From: Kumtagia sp963820075
GTDB lineage: Bacteria; Pseudomonadota; Alphaproteobacteria; Rhizobiales; Rhizobiaceae
Length of the DNA stretch: 64,000 nt
Direction: 5' to 3'
Assembly (NCBI GenBank): GCA_963820075.1
Contig: CAWFYS010000006.1
Span: forward strand, 682,001 to 746,000
Part shown: in pieces, positions 44,876 to 55,816 of the stretch
Numbering within the stretch: the stretch's first letter is position 1
Layout: each line of letters opens with the position of its first letter
Position numbers and translations under genes: made by a program
The notes under the pieces: generated by a model
What the model was told of the DNA's origin: nothing
What the model saw: the letters and a program-made list of their open reading frames with translations, nothing else
The model's database searches: none

Positions 44876-45381
44876 ATTGTGCTTGCCATAACAGTCAGTT
44901 CCGGCCGCTGGTTGAGCGTCTGGAACACCACGCAATAGCGCTCGGTCAGCTTCAGCAGCGCATCGATACGCTCCCGAGGCTCGTCCGTGGCGAGTTGGAA
45001 GGCGAGGCGGATCGCCTTGAACCCGACGGGCGCATCCTTGGCGACGCCCAGCGTGCCGCGAAAGTCGAGATCGCCTTCGGCCGTCACGGTCGCTCCGTCC
45101 AGCCTGAAGGCGAGCGCCGTTGCGACGGCCTTGAGCGTCACGCCCGCGCAGGCAACCAGCGCCTCGAGCAGCATGTCGCCCGAGCAGAGTTCAAGCCCGC
45201 TGCCGCCCGTCGCGGGATGCAGGCCGGCGACGGCGAGCGCCCGACCGGTTTCGACCTTGCAGGCAATCGCGCTGTCATCGATCGACCCCTTGGCCCGCAG
45301 CGTTATCAGCGCCTTCCCGGGTGTTTCGCGATAGGCACTCTTCAGCGGCGCCTGCTGTTGTTTCAGGGCTTCGGCATCCAT
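44872..45381 (-). CDS. OsmC-family protein
   Basis: A 169-aa OsmC-like protein; the family includes peroxiredoxin-type thiol enzymes acting on organic hydroperoxides, and less defined members. Conserved cysteines are C66 (ELCSGDM) and C78 (ALVACAGVT), spaced much as in OsmC; a third Cys lies in ERYCVVFQTL. The ATG at 45379-45381 was chosen at MDAEALKQQQ; the frame remains open upstream through the repeat at 45456-45611, which I take as untranslated. The stop is part of the repeat at 44770-44875. Confidence 0.8.
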   Translation of the reverse strand: MDAEALKQQQAPLKSAYRETPGKALITLRAKGSIDDSAIACKVETGRALAVAGLHPATGGSGLELCSGDMLLEALVACAGVTLKAVATALAFRLDGATVTAEGDLDFRGTLGVAKDAPVGFKAIRLAFQLATDEPRERIDALLKLTERYCVVFQTLNQRPELTVMASTI

Positions 45382-45455
45382 CGGCGGCTCCCACGGCTTC
45401 CAGTTTTCAAGAGCGGCGCGATATATCCAGGAGGATCGCGCCTGCCGCGCGGCAT

Positions 45456-45611
45456 TAGAGCAAGTTGCGATTGGATTGAACCATTCTGCCGGTGACGGTT
45501 GGGTCAAGGTCACGGCGAAGGTCGTACCGGTGGTACGGCCGAGCCGAAGCCCGATGGATTTGGCCCAAACCGGCCCGGCAGAATGGTTCAATCCAATCGC
45601 AACTTGCTCTA
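45456..45611. repeat. Palindromic element with 37-bp perfect arms (TAGAGCAAG family)
   Basis: Arms 45456-45492 and 45575-45611 are exact reverse complements, outer end TAGAGCAAGTTGCGATTGG, inner end ATTCTGCCGG. The spacer contains a further palindrome (GTACCGGTGGTAC, about 45526). It lies between osmC and the ABC operon. A single arm of the same family is at 6249-6277. Confidence 0.85.
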
Positions 45612-45751
45612 GCGGCGGATGCGCCAGCGCGCAATCCTGTCATGCTGGAACAGCATTTCCACCGCGCCCCGAAGGTCGCAACAATCCGCGATTTACTCGC
45701 GACGAAAATCGCGCTTTGATCCGGCACCTTCGAGAGGCAGGAGCCAATTCA

Positions 45752-47230
45752 ATGCGTGCATGGAACATTGTTCTCACCGCGGTAGCCGTGGCGCTGTCGG
45801 GCAGCGCGGCCTTCGCGGCCCGGACGGATCTCGTTCTCGGCATGCCGCTGGAGCCGCCTCACCTCGATCCGACCGCCGGGGCGGCCGCCGCGATCGACGA
45901 GGTCGTCTATGCCAATCTTTTCGAAGGGCTCACCCGCGTCGGTCCTTCCGGTGAAGTGCTGCCGGCGCTCGCCGAAAGCTGGATCGTCTCCGACGACGGC
46001 AAGACATACACGTTCAAGCTGCATACCGGGGTGAAGTTTCACGACGGAAGCGATTTCACCGCGGACGACGTGAAATTCTCGCTGGACCGGGCGAGGGCCG
46101 CCGACTCGACCAACGCCCAGAAGGGTCTTTTTGCGGCGATCGACACGGTCGAAGCGGTCGACCCGGCCACCGTGAAGGTGACCCTGAAGAACCCGCAGGG
46201 TTCCTTCCTCTACAATTTGGGGTGGGGCGACGCGGTGATCGTCGCGCCCGAGAGCGCAGCGGCCAACAAGGAAAAGCCGGTCGGCACCGGTCCGTTCAAG
46301 TTCGACAACTGGGCCAAGGGATCGGCCATCAGTATCGTCAGGAATCCCGACTATTGGGGCGAACCTGCCGGCCTTGACCGCGCGGAGTTCCGCATCGTTC
46401 CCGACGCGGCGGCGGCCATTCCGGCGCTGCTGTCGGGCGACGTGCAGGCCTTCCCGAACTTCAACGTCGGCGACGCGCTTCCGCAGGTGCAGTCCGACCC
46501 GCGCTTCAAGGTGGCAATCGGTTCCACGGAGGGCGAGACCATTCTTTCCACCAACAACAGGAAGGCGCCTTTCGACAATCTCAAGGTGCGGCAGGCGATC
46601 GCCCATGCGATCGACCGCAAGGCGATCATCGACGGCGCCTCGTCCGGCCTCGGCACGCCGATCGGATCGCATTTCTCGCCCGCCAACAAGGCCTATGTCG
46701 ACCTGACCGGCACCTACCCGCATGACATCGCCAAGGCCAAGGAACTGCTGAAGGAGGCCGGATTCGAGAACGGCTTTTCGGCGACGCTGAAGCTGCCGCC
46801 CGTCGCCTATGCGCGCGACGGCGGCCAGATCGTCGCCTCGCAACTGCGCGAGATCGGCGTCGATCTGGAGATCGTTCCGGTCGAATGGGCCGACTGGCTG
46901 AAGCAGGTTTTCACCGACAAGGACTTCGACCTCACCATCGTCTCGCACACCGAGCCCAACGACATCGATATCTATTCGCGCAAGGACTACTATTTCGGCT
47001 ACGACAATCCCGCCTTCGACAAGATTATCGAAGAGCTGAACCTGAGTTCCGACGATGCCAAGCGCACCGAACTGTACAAACAGGCGCAGAAGATCCTCGC
47101 CGACGACGCGGTGAACGGCTTCCTGTTCGAACTGCCCAAGATCGGAATCTGGGACGCCAAGGTGGAAGGCCTGTGGGAGAACGCGCCGATCCAGGCAAAC
47201 GATCTGACGAAAGTGAAGTGGGCGGATTGA
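45752..47230 (+). CDS. Peptide-type ABC transporter substrate-binding protein
   Basis: A 492-aa periplasmic solute-binding protein of family 5 (DppA/OppA). Signal peptide at residues 1-22 (ending AAFA). Typical motifs: VVYANLFEGLTRVGPSGEVLPALAESW, VKFHDGSDFTADDVKFSLDRA, NNRKAPFDNLKVRQAIAHAIDR. It binds a peptide, glycoside or other ligand for import; the substrate cannot be told. The ATG at 45752 has GGAG nearby (about 45740). First gene of a complete importer with two permeases and a fused ATPase; 120 bp separate it from the first permease. Confidence 0.88.
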   Translation: MRAWNIVLTAVAVALSGSAAFAARTDLVLGMPLEPPHLDPTAGAAAAIDEVVYANLFEGLTRVGPSGEVLPALAESWIVSDDGKTYTFKLHTGVKFHDGSDFTADDVKFSLDRARAADSTNAQKGLFAAIDTVEAVDPATVKVTLKNPQGSFLYNLGWGDAVIVAPESAAANKEKPVGTGPFKFDNWAKGSAISIVRNPDYWGEPAGLDRAEFRIVPDAAAAIPALLSGDVQAFPNFNVGDALPQVQSDPRFKVAIGSTEGETILSTNNRKAPFDNLKVRQAIAHAIDRKAIIDGASSGLGTPIGSHFSPANKAYVDLTGTYPHDIAKAKELLKEAGFENGFSATLKLPPVAYARDGGQIVASQLREIGVDLEIVPVEWADWLKQVFTDKDFDLTIVSHTEPNDIDIYSRKDYYFGYDNPAFDKIIEELNLSSDDAKRTELYKQAQKILADDAVNGFLFELPKIGIWDAKVEGLWENAPIQANDLTKVKWAD

Positions 47231-47350
47231 CACGAAGGGCGATGAAGCTTGACCGTCTGGGGCAGCGCAAACAGTCAAGACTTGGAGCCGCCGACATAAG
47301 ATGCGTCGGGAGGCGGGCTGCGTGAGCCGGCACCGGAAATCGGCGCCTGC

Positions 47351-48298
47351 ATGACCGCCTACCTCGCCAAGCGCCTGATGGTGGGCCTTGCCACGCTGGT
47401 GGTGGCGTCGCTCGTCGTCTTTACGGTGCTGGAAGTTTTGCCGGGCGACCCGGCCAGGCTGATGCTTGGCATGAACGCCACGCCCGAAGCCCTTGAAACC
47501 TTGCGCCAGCAGATGGGCCTGAACGCGCCGCTTCCCGTCCGCTACCTCAACTGGATCGGTGGCCTTGCCACGCTGGATCTCGGGCGTTCCTATACCTACT
47601 CCGTGCCTGTCATCGACCTTGTCGCCGAGCGGCTGACCGTCTCGCTGCCGCTTGCGCTGATCTCGCTCATGCTGGCGGTGGCAATTGCAATTCCGGTGGG
47701 CGTTTTCGCGGCGGAGCGGCGCGGCCGCGCGGCGGACGCGCTCACCATGGGCGCCGCTCAGGTCGGCGTGGCGATCCCCAATTTCTGGTTCGCGCTCATC
47801 CTGATCTATGTTTTCGCCGTCTGGCTGCGTCTGGTGCCTGCCGGCGGCTTTCCCGGCTGGAGCGCCGGCATATGGCCGGCGCTGAAGGCACTCGCCTTGC
47901 CGGCGGTCGCGCTCGCTTTGCCGCAAGCCGCGATCCTCGCCCGTGTCACCCGTTCGGCACTTGTGGAAGTGCTCGGCGAGGATTTCATCCGCACCGCGCG
48001 CGCCAAGGGCCTGCCGCAGCGCATGGTGCTGTGGCGCCATGCGCTGCGCAATGCGCTGATCCCCGTCGTCACCATCGTCGGGCTGCAATTTTCCTTCCTG
48101 CTTGCCGGCACCATCATCATCGAAAACGTCTTCTACCTCCCCGGCCTTGGCCGGCTGATCTTCCAGGCGATCACCCAGCGCGACCTGATCGTGGTGCAAA
48201 GCGTCGTGATGCTGCTGGTCGTGGCGGTAATTGCCGTCAACTTCCTCGTCGATCTGTCCTACGCGCTGCTGGACCCCCGGCTGAGGGCACGGCGATGA
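47351..48298 (+). CDS. Peptide-type ABC transporter permease (DppB-like)
   Basis: A 315-aa inner-membrane permease of the DppB/OppB class with about six helices. The first hydrophobic helix (LVVASLVVFTVLEVLPGDPA) and GMNATPEALETLRQQMGLN are characteristic; the coupling EAA loop is around GEDFIRTARAKGLPQRMVLWRHALRNALIPV. Start at the ATG at 47351. Its stop overlaps the next ATG (ATGA at 48295-48298). Confidence 0.9.
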   Translation: MTAYLAKRLMVGLATLVVASLVVFTVLEVLPGDPARLMLGMNATPEALETLRQQMGLNAPLPVRYLNWIGGLATLDLGRSYTYSVPVIDLVAERLTVSLPLALISLMLAVAIAIPVGVFAAERRGRAADALTMGAAQVGVAIPNFWFALILIYVFAVWLRLVPAGGFPGWSAGIWPALKALALPAVALALPQAAILARVTRSALVEVLGEDFIRTARAKGLPQRMVLWRHALRNALIPVVTIVGLQFSFLLAGTIIIENVFYLPGLGRLIFQAITQRDLIVVQSVVMLLVVAVIAVNFLVDLSYALLDPRLRARR

Positions 48299-49163
48299 GC
48301 GACTTCTCCGTTCCCGCGACCCGCGACGGCTTTGCCGGATTCCTCGACCGCGCGCTCGCCAGCCGCTCCTTCGTGGCAGGCTTCGTAATCACCGCGGCCA
48401 TCGTTGCAATGGCCCTGACCTCGTTCGTCTGGACACCTTACGACGTGACGAAGCTGGTGGTGGAAAACCGCATGCAGCCGCCATCGGCCAGCCACCTCTT
48501 CGGCACGGACCATTTTGGCCGCGACGTGTTTTCCATGATCATGGTCGGCGCGCGCAATTCCATCGCGGTCGCGCTGGTCGCGGTGGGCATCGGCATGGGG
48601 TTGGGCGTGCCGCTCGGCTGCCTGGCGGCGGCGCGCGGCGGCGTGCTCGACGACATGGTCATGCGCTTCAACGACCTCGTCTTTGCCTTCCCGGCGCTGC
48701 TGTCGGCCGTCATGATCACCGCCGTATTCGGACCGGGCGCCGTCAACGCCATCATCGCGATCGGCATTTTCAACATCCCGGTGTTCGCCCGCGTGGCGCG
48801 GGCCGGCGCACTCGCCATCTGGCCACGCGAGTTCATTCTTGCCGCCCGCGCCGCGGGCAAGGGCAAGACGCTGATTACGATCGAGCACATCCTGCCCAAC
48901 ATCGCGACAATGCTGCTGGTGCAGGGGACGATCCAGTTCGCCCTGGGCATCCTGGCCGAGGCGGGCCTCTCCTATGTAGGGCTAGGCGCCCAGCCACCTA
49001 TGCCGAGCTGGGGCCGCATGCTGTTCGACGCGCAGACGCGCATGATGGTGGCCCCTTCGCTGGCGCTGTTTCCCGGCCTCGCCATCATGATTACCGTGCT
49101 CGGCCTCAATCTCCTCGGTGACGGGGTCAGCGACGCGCTCGACCCTAAACTCAGGCGGCGGCG

Positions 49164-49167
<4 letters not shown>
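48295..49167 (+). CDS. Peptide-type ABC transporter permease (DppC-like)
   Basis: A 290-aa second permease of the DppC/OppC class. Signature regions are HLFGTDHFGRDVFSMIMVGARNS near residues 65-85 and the EAA loop REFILAARAAGKGKTLITIEHILPN. About six membrane helices. Start codon overlaps the preceding stop and its own stop overlaps the ATPase start (ATGA), indicating strict co-translation of three genes. Confidence 0.9.
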
Positions 49168-50891
<1,724 letters not shown>

Positions 50892-50895
50892 CGGC

Positions 50896-51327
50896 CTATC
50901 CTTGCGGCCTCACCAGATCGACCGGGCTCAACCCCAGCACTTCCAGGGCGCGCCGCAGCAGCCGCACTTCCTTCTCGGCCAGTTTCTCGTCGGCCTTGGC
51001 GATCTCGGCCATGTTCCGGGCGAGAACCTTGCGGCGATCCATGTCGAGATCCTGGAACAGCGATAGCGCCTGGGTGCCGCTGGTCTCGTATCCGAAATCG
51101 TTGAGGAACTCGACGACACCCTCGATGCTTTCCTCGCCGATGCCGAAGGACTCGCGGCAGATGCGGCGGAAAGTCGCGAGTTCGTTGTCGGTGATGACGC
51201 CGTCCGCCAGGATCATGCGGAACAGCAGCAGCAGCTCCGCCGTCAGCGCCGGGTCGTCCGCCACCTTGCGCACGCCGGGGTCGCCCTCGAAAATCGTTCG
51301 CACACGCGCCAGCAATCCATTCGCCAT
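50896..51327 (-). CDS. TerB-family protein
   Basis: A 143-aa alpha-helical protein of the TerB/DjlA-N-terminal-like family (tellurite resistance TerB). The family pattern is seen in LLLLFRMILADGVITDNELATFRRIC and MAEIAKADEKLAEKEVRLLRRALEVLGL, two copies of an acidic D/E-rich helical motif that binds metal in some members. It lacks TerC/TerD neighbours, so tellurite resistance itself is not implied. The ATG at 51325-51327 was chosen; upstream in-frame sequence is not conserved. Confidence 0.75.
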   Translation of the reverse strand: MANGLLARVRTIFEGDPGVRKVADDPALTAELLLLFRMILADGVITDNELATFRRICRESFGIGEESIEGVVEFLNDFGYETSGTQALSLFQDLDMDRRKVLARNMAEIAKADEKLAEKEVRLLRRALEVLGLSPVDLVRPQG

Positions 51328-51483
51328 GCCAGAAACTCCGCCTGCCTGTTGCCGCCTTCGTAGCGCGAAATCGGCCTGGCGCAAACGGTTTCCATACAAG
51401 CCGCGTTCCCTGCTGAATCAAAGGCCGCCTCTGGCGCCCGCAAGGATGAGGTGTCATTCTGCGGCCGGGTAATTGAGGGTCAT

Positions 51484-52035
51484 GTGAGGGAGTGGGTGGC
51501 AACAGATTCCATTTTCGTGGCGGACTCTCCCGGCCACTATTCAGCGTTTGGCGGACTTGTCGGGGAGTATGTCGCATGGCTTCGCGACAGATACCGCGAT
51601 GAAGCGTGGTTCGTTGATCAGATTCTCGGCCACCAGTCGCTGGAACGCGAGCTTGGCGGCCTTGCCAAAAAATATGGAGCACCGAAAGGCAAGGTTTTTC
51701 TGGCCCGCCACGAAGGCGAGATTTGCGGCTGCGTCGCCTATCAGAAGCTTGGCAACGGCATCTGCGAAATGAAGCGCCTGTTCGTGCCGGACCGGTTTCG
51801 CGGCCACGGCTATGGGCGCAAGCTTTGCGATGCGCTCATCCGCTCGGCAAAAGACGAAAACTTCAAGCTAATGCGGCTCGATACGGGAAATCTCCTGACC
51901 GAGGCGATCGCCATGTACAAGTCGATCGGATTCAGACGCTGTGCACCGTATCAACAATATCCTGAGAAGCTGATGCCATACATCGTGTTCATGGAGTTGC
52001 CGCTGACCTCCGGTGAGGTGCAGAGGCCATTTTGA
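51484..52035 (+). CDS. GNAT family N-acetyltransferase
   Basis: A GNAT acetyltransferase of about 183 aa. The N-terminal AFGGLVGEYVAWLRDRYRDEAWF and FVDQILGHQSLERELGGL are characteristic of a common rhizobial GNAT subgroup; acetyl-CoA binding is at MKRLFVPDRFRGHGYGRKLCD. The start is uncertain: GTG at 51484 follows GAGGG, while GTG at 51451 or 51496 is also possible. The acceptor is unknown. Not obviously linked to neighbours. Confidence 0.7.
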   Translation: MREWVATDSIFVADSPGHYSAFGGLVGEYVAWLRDRYRDEAWFVDQILGHQSLERELGGLAKKYGAPKGKVFLARHEGEICGCVAYQKLGNGICEMKRLFVPDRFRGHGYGRKLCDALIRSAKDENFKLMRLDTGNLLTEAIAMYKSIGFRRCAPYQQYPEKLMPYIVFMELPLTSGEVQRPF

Positions 52036-52131
52036 CCCGCTGGTGGGGGTTTGTTAGTGTTGAGGCCTCGGATTAGCGATGTGACCTGAACGGACCTCCA
52101 ATTCCGACGCGTTCGCCGCCAAGGAGTAGCC

Positions 52132-52953
52132 ATGACCTTGCTGTCGCCCCAGCCTCCGGCCGCGACCGCTTTCGAGATGAGCAAGCATCTCCCGGACGGA
52201 TTCCTGCGCGGCATCGTCAGCCGGATCACTGACTATCGCGAAACGCTGCGCGGCCATTCCCGCCAGCGCGAATGCGCCTCGCTGACGGTGCCGCTGGTGA
52301 TCAGCTTCGGCGAGCCTTTCGCCATCGGCCTCGGCCGCGACCCGACCGGCGCCGACCGCGTCGACAGTTTCGCGGCCGGCCTGTTCGCCGGGCCGGTTGT
52401 CATCAATTCCTTCGGTGCCGCAAACTGCCTGCAGATCGATTTCACGCCGCTGGGCGCGCGCCGCTTCTTCCGTCTGCCCATGTACGAACTGGCCGCGCGC
52501 ATGGTGCCGCTTGACGATGTTCTCGGCACCGACGGCGCGGCCCTTCGCGAGCAGCTCGGCAATGCACCGACATGGCGGGCGCGCATCGCGATCGCGGAGC
52601 GCTTCGTAGCCGAGCGGATACTCTCCGGCGCGGCTCCGTCCACCGCCATCCGCCATGCATTCGAGCGGATCGAAGCTTCCCGCGGAAGGGTCTCAGCTTC
52701 CCAACTCGCTCAGGCCGCCGGATGGAGCCGAAAGCATCTTGCCGCCCAATTCCGCGACGAGATCGGCATCGGTCCCAAAGCGGTGGCGCGGATCGTTCGG
52801 ATCAACCGGGCAGTCAGCGAGGCGCGATCCGGGGCGGTCGGCTGGGCCGACATCGCGGCGGGCTGCGGTTTCGCGGACCAGGCACACATGACACGCGAAT
52901 TTCAGGCGCTTGTCGGCGTGTCTCCCACCGCGTGGCAGGCCGGCCTCCACTGA
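52132..52953 (+). CDS. AraC-family transcriptional regulator
   Basis: A 273-aa regulator with an N-terminal ligand or partner domain (residues 1-170, no known signature) and a C-terminal AraC double helix-turn-helix (about residues 180-273) with SASQLAQAAGWSRKHLAAQFRDEIG and the second-HTH ADIAAGCGFADQAHMTREFQALVGVSPTAW. It probably controls the glyoxalase-like gene 215 bp downstream, as AraC-VOC pairs are common, although a repeat lies between. The effector is unknown. Confidence 0.82.
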   Translation: MTLLSPQPPAATAFEMSKHLPDGFLRGIVSRITDYRETLRGHSRQRECASLTVPLVISFGEPFAIGLGRDPTGADRVDSFAAGLFAGPVVINSFGAANCLQIDFTPLGARRFFRLPMYELAARMVPLDDVLGTDGAALREQLGNAPTWRARIAIAERFVAERILSGAAPSTAIRHAFERIEASRGRVSASQLAQAAGWSRKHLAAQFRDEIGIGPKAVARIVRINRAVSEARSGAVGWADIAAGCGFADQAHMTREFQALVGVSPTAWQAGLH

Positions 52954-52968
52954 AATCGACAAGGCTGC

Positions 52969-53065
52969 CCAAGCAGACTTGCGTGGCTTCGCCCACGCTT
53001 CGCCTGCTTAGCCTCTTGTTTTGTCGCAGGTCTCTGTCGGAAAACCGTGAGACACTTTTCCGGAC
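52969..53065 (+). repeat. CTAAGCAG palindromic element, copy 6 (3' end truncated)
   Basis: Copy running from CCAAGCAGACTTGCG to CACTTTTCCGGACC; the last ten or so bases with the CTGCTTAG end are missing. It starts 15 bp after the AraC stop and lies before the glyoxalase-like gene. It does not supply a stop codon here. Confidence 0.8.
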
Positions 53066-53168
53066 CGGGGCCGTAGGTAACATTCCTTCAAGACGGTGAA
53101 ACAGCCTGCGGCCATATTGCGTTGAGAAACCGGCGTGACACGCGTCAGGCCGCCGACAGGAGGATTTC

Positions 53169-53588
53169 ATGGCACCGGCAATCGAAGCACCGCGAATTTT
53201 CCCCACCTTCCGCTATCGCGACGCGGCAAGAATGATCGACTGGCTGGCCGAGGCGTTCGGCTTCACCGTGCATGCCAAATACATGGACGGCGACACCGTG
53301 GCGCACGCCGAACTGGTGCTGGGTTCGTCGATGATCATGCTGGGCAGCGTGCGCGACGACGAATACGGCGCCATGGTCGGCGCGCCGGGCCAGGGTGGCG
53401 GCAAGAGCGTCTATGTCGCAGTGGACGATACGGATGCGCTGTTTGCCCGGGCCAAGGCGGCGGGCGCGAAGATCCTTGAGGAGCCGACCGACCGCGACTA
53501 TGGCAGCCGCGACTTCATCTGCGCCGACCCGGAAGGCAATGTCTGGTCGTTCGGCACATATTGGCCGAAGGCTGACGAAAAGGCGTGA
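53169..53588 (+). CDS. VOC-superfamily (glyoxalase/bleomycin-resistance-like) protein
   Basis: A 139-aa vicinal-oxygen-chelate fold protein: FPTFRYRDAARMIDWLAEAFGF in the first beta-alpha-beta unit, AHAELVLGSSMIMLGS in the second, and DYGSRDFICADPEGNVWSFGTY at the end. This subgroup resembles PhnB-like proteins of unknown activity. A GGAGG site precedes the ATG at 53169. Likely regulated by the upstream AraC protein; substrate unknown. Confidence 0.82.
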   Translation: MAPAIEAPRIFPTFRYRDAARMIDWLAEAFGFTVHAKYMDGDTVAHAELVLGSSMIMLGSVRDDEYGAMVGAPGQGGGKSVYVAVDDTDALFARAKAAGAKILEEPTDRDYGSRDFICADPEGNVWSFGTYWPKADEKA

Positions 53589-53621
53589 CCGGCCGGATCG
53601 CAGCCGGCGGGCTTGGCCCAC

Positions 53622-55091
53622 CTACCGCGCCGCCGCGAAGATCGCATCGCAGTCGAGGTGCGTTTCCAGTTCGGCGGCGATCTCGTCCAGCGCGCGCTCG
53701 ACCTCGGCGCGGTAGTCCATCCCGCCGTCGCGCACGCCCAGACTTTCGAGAAACCGCGCGCGGAAAAGGTCGGCGCCGAACAGCCCGTGCAGATAGGTGC
53801 CGAACACTTTTCCGTCGGCCGAGCTCGCGCCGTCCGCGACGCCATCGATTGCCGTCGCGGGCCGAACACAGTCCGGGCCGTATGTGCGCCCGAGATGGAT
53901 TTCATAACCGGAAAGCGGCGTGTCGAAATGCAGCGAACGCGCCGAGACATTGCGCACCGTCTTTTCCGGTTCCATTACCGTCTCGACGTCGAGCAGCCCG
54001 AGACCCTCGGTTTCGCGCACGCTGCCCTCCAAGCCTTCGGGGTCGCGCACAAGGCGGCCCAGCATCTGGTAGCCGCCGCATATGCCGGCCACATGCCCGC
54101 CGCGCCGGCGATGCGCCGCGAGATCGGCATCCCAGCCGTTTTTTCGAAATTCGATCAGGTCGCCAATGGTCGATTTGGAACCGGGGATCACCACCAGCCC
54201 CGCGTCGGCGGGCAGGCGCTCGCCCGGCGGCACGAACACCACCTCGACCCGGGGTTCGGCCCGCAACGGGTCGAGGTCGTCGAAATTCGCGATGCGGGGA
54301 AGCATCGGCACGGCCACCTTCAGCGCCCGCCTCTCGCCCGACACCAGACGTTCAAGCACCACCGAATCCTCGGACGGCAGCATTGCCGCCGCCCTGAGCC
54401 ACGGCACCACGCCGAAACAGCGCCAGCCGGTGAATTTTTCGATGACGCGCAACCCGTCATCGAACAGCGAAACGTCGCCCCGGAACTTGTTGATCAGATA
54501 GCCGGCGATCATTTCCCGATCCCCCTCCGGCAGGATGAGGTGGGTGCCGGCGATCGATGCGATCACGCCGCCACGGTCGATGTCGCCCACCAGGAGCACC
54601 GGAACGTTGGCCCGAGTGGCAAAACCCATATTGGCGATGTCGCGCGGCCGAAGGTTGATCTCGGCCGGCGAACCCGCCCCCTCGACGATGACGATGTCGG
54701 CGCCCACCCCCACCTGCCGCCAGGAGTCCAGCACGACGTCCATCAGCTTCGGCTTCATTGCCTGATAGTCGCGCGCCTTGGCGTGGCCGACCACCTTTCC
54801 CTGCGCGATGATCTGCGAGCCGGTCTCGCTCTGGGGCTTCAGCAGTATGGGATTCATGTGAACGGTCGGCGCCACGCCGCAGGCGATCGCCTGCAGCCAC
54901 TGGGCCCGGCCGATCTCGCCGCCGCCCGTTCTATCGGGAAGGTCGGCGACGGCGGCGTTGTTCGACATGTTTTGCGGCTTGAACGGCCGCACCTCCAGCC
55001 CGCGATTGCGCGCCGCGCGGCAAAGTCCCGCGACAAGCACTGTCTTGCCGACATCCGAACCGGTGCCCTGCAGCATGATGGCGCGCGCCAT
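53622..55091 (-). CDS. cobQ: Cobyric acid synthase CobQ
   Basis: A 489-aa glutamine-dependent amidotransferase that amidates four side chains of adenosylcobyrinic acid a,c-diamide to make cobyric acid. N-terminal dethiobiotin-synthetase-like ATP site GTGSDVGKT (residues 9-17), then FKPQNMSNNAAV, and a C-terminal class I glutaminase with the nucleophilic Cys in GICGGYQMLG (about residue 335) and a His in GTYLHGLFG. The start at 55089-55091 is 2 bp after the stop of the upstream cupin. No other cob genes are in the window, and no cobalamin riboswitch is apparent upstream. Confidence 0.93.
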   Translation of the reverse strand: MARAIMLQGTGSDVGKTVLVAGLCRAARNRGLEVRPFKPQNMSNNAAVADLPDRTGGGEIGRAQWLQAIACGVAPTVHMNPILLKPQSETGSQIIAQGKVVGHAKARDYQAMKPKLMDVVLDSWRQVGVGADIVIVEGAGSPAEINLRPRDIANMGFATRANVPVLLVGDIDRGGVIASIAGTHLILPEGDREMIAGYLINKFRGDVSLFDDGLRVIEKFTGWRCFGVVPWLRAAAMLPSEDSVVLERLVSGERRALKVAVPMLPRIANFDDLDPLRAEPRVEVVFVPPGERLPADAGLVVIPGSKSTIGDLIEFRKNGWDADLAAHRRRGGHVAGICGGYQMLGRLVRDPEGLEGSVRETEGLGLLDVETVMEPEKTVRNVSARSLHFDTPLSGYEIHLGRTYGPDCVRPATAIDGVADGASSADGKVFGTYLHGLFGADLFRARFLESLGVRDGGMDYRAEVERALDEIAAELETHLDCDAIFAAAR

Positions 55092-55093
55092 GG

Positions 55094-55726
55094 TCAACTC
55101 CCCTGTGACGCGACACCGATAACCGATTTTTGCGCCAGCGGACCGCCGCGCCACAGATAAATCGCCAGAAGCGGCTCCGCTCCGGTGCGCATGGCGTGGC
55201 TCACATTGGAGGGATGGTGGATCACCTCGCCGGCCTCGCGCCGAACGAATCCGCCGTTGCCCATCCGCCATTCGGTCCCGCCGGTCAGCGCAATGTAGAC
55301 CTCCTCGGCTGTGTGGTGATGGTCAGGATAGAGCAGATGCGGGCCGAGGATCAGGAATCCCGCGGCGATTTCGTCATGGACGAAGTGGCCGCGCGTACCC
55401 AGTATTTCCAGCCAGCCATAATTGTCGAGGAACCGCTGGCCGAATTCGGCCCCGGTATAGGTTTGGCCCCAGCAAAGTTCGGCGCGGCCCCGTGCCAGCT
55501 CACGGACGAGCGGCTTCGCCGGCGGCGCGAGCCCGGCAATCCGGTCAAGATGGCGAACACAGGGCAGTGATTTCGGATCGAGGTCGCGCTCCTGCATAGG
55601 CATCTTCAAACCGTCGAGGAACCGCTCCGGAACCAGTTCGACGCCATCCGTGAGGAAGGCCTGAAACAGCGCAAACAGCTTTCCCGCGGCCGTGGCCAAG
55701 CAAACCTCGTTGTTTGTTTCCTGCAC
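55094..55726 (-). CDS. Cupin related to DMSP lyases (DddL/DddQ-like)
   Basis: A 210-aa cupin protein. The metal-binding block HHHTAEEVYIALTGG gives the HxHxxxExY pattern (H136, H138, E142, Y144) with a further His in NVSHAM (H177), the arrangement known for the DddL/DddQ/DddW-type dimethylsulfoniopropionate lyases, which cleave DMSP to acrylate and dimethyl sulfide. The N-terminal helical region fits the DddL-like subset. Substrate is inferred from family only. It is coupled, 2 bp apart, with cobQ. ATG (or alternative) at 55724-55726. Confidence 0.65.
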   Translation of the reverse strand: MQETNNEVCLATAAGKLFALFQAFLTDGVELVPERFLDGLKMPMQERDLDPKSLPCVRHLDRIAGLAPPAKPLVRELARGRAELCWGQTYTGAEFGQRFLDNYGWLEILGTRGHFVHDEIAAGFLILGPHLLYPDHHHTAEEVYIALTGGTEWRMGNGGFVRREAGEVIHHPSNVSHAMRTGAEPLLAIYLWRGGPLAQKSVIGVASQGS

Positions 55727-55816
55727 TGCCGATCCGCTCCGACATCGGGTTGCACGGGGGCATCATTGGTCTAGATTGGCCGGGACGCATACACGAAAAA
55801 CGTCAGGGAGGATGCC

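Noticed and set aside
45749..48199. 816-codon minus-strand frame opposite the ABC transporter genes
   Set aside because: It crosses two real genes and their gap, and has no domain.
50896..51327. Tellurite resistance locus
   Set aside because: Only a lone TerB-like gene is present, without terC, terD or terZ neighbours.
53613..55160. 515-codon plus-strand frame opposite cobQ
   Set aside because: Shadow of cobQ.
55092..55816. Cobalamin riboswitch upstream of cobQ
   Set aside because: The upstream DNA is occupied by the cupin gene and shows no B12-box-like sequence.
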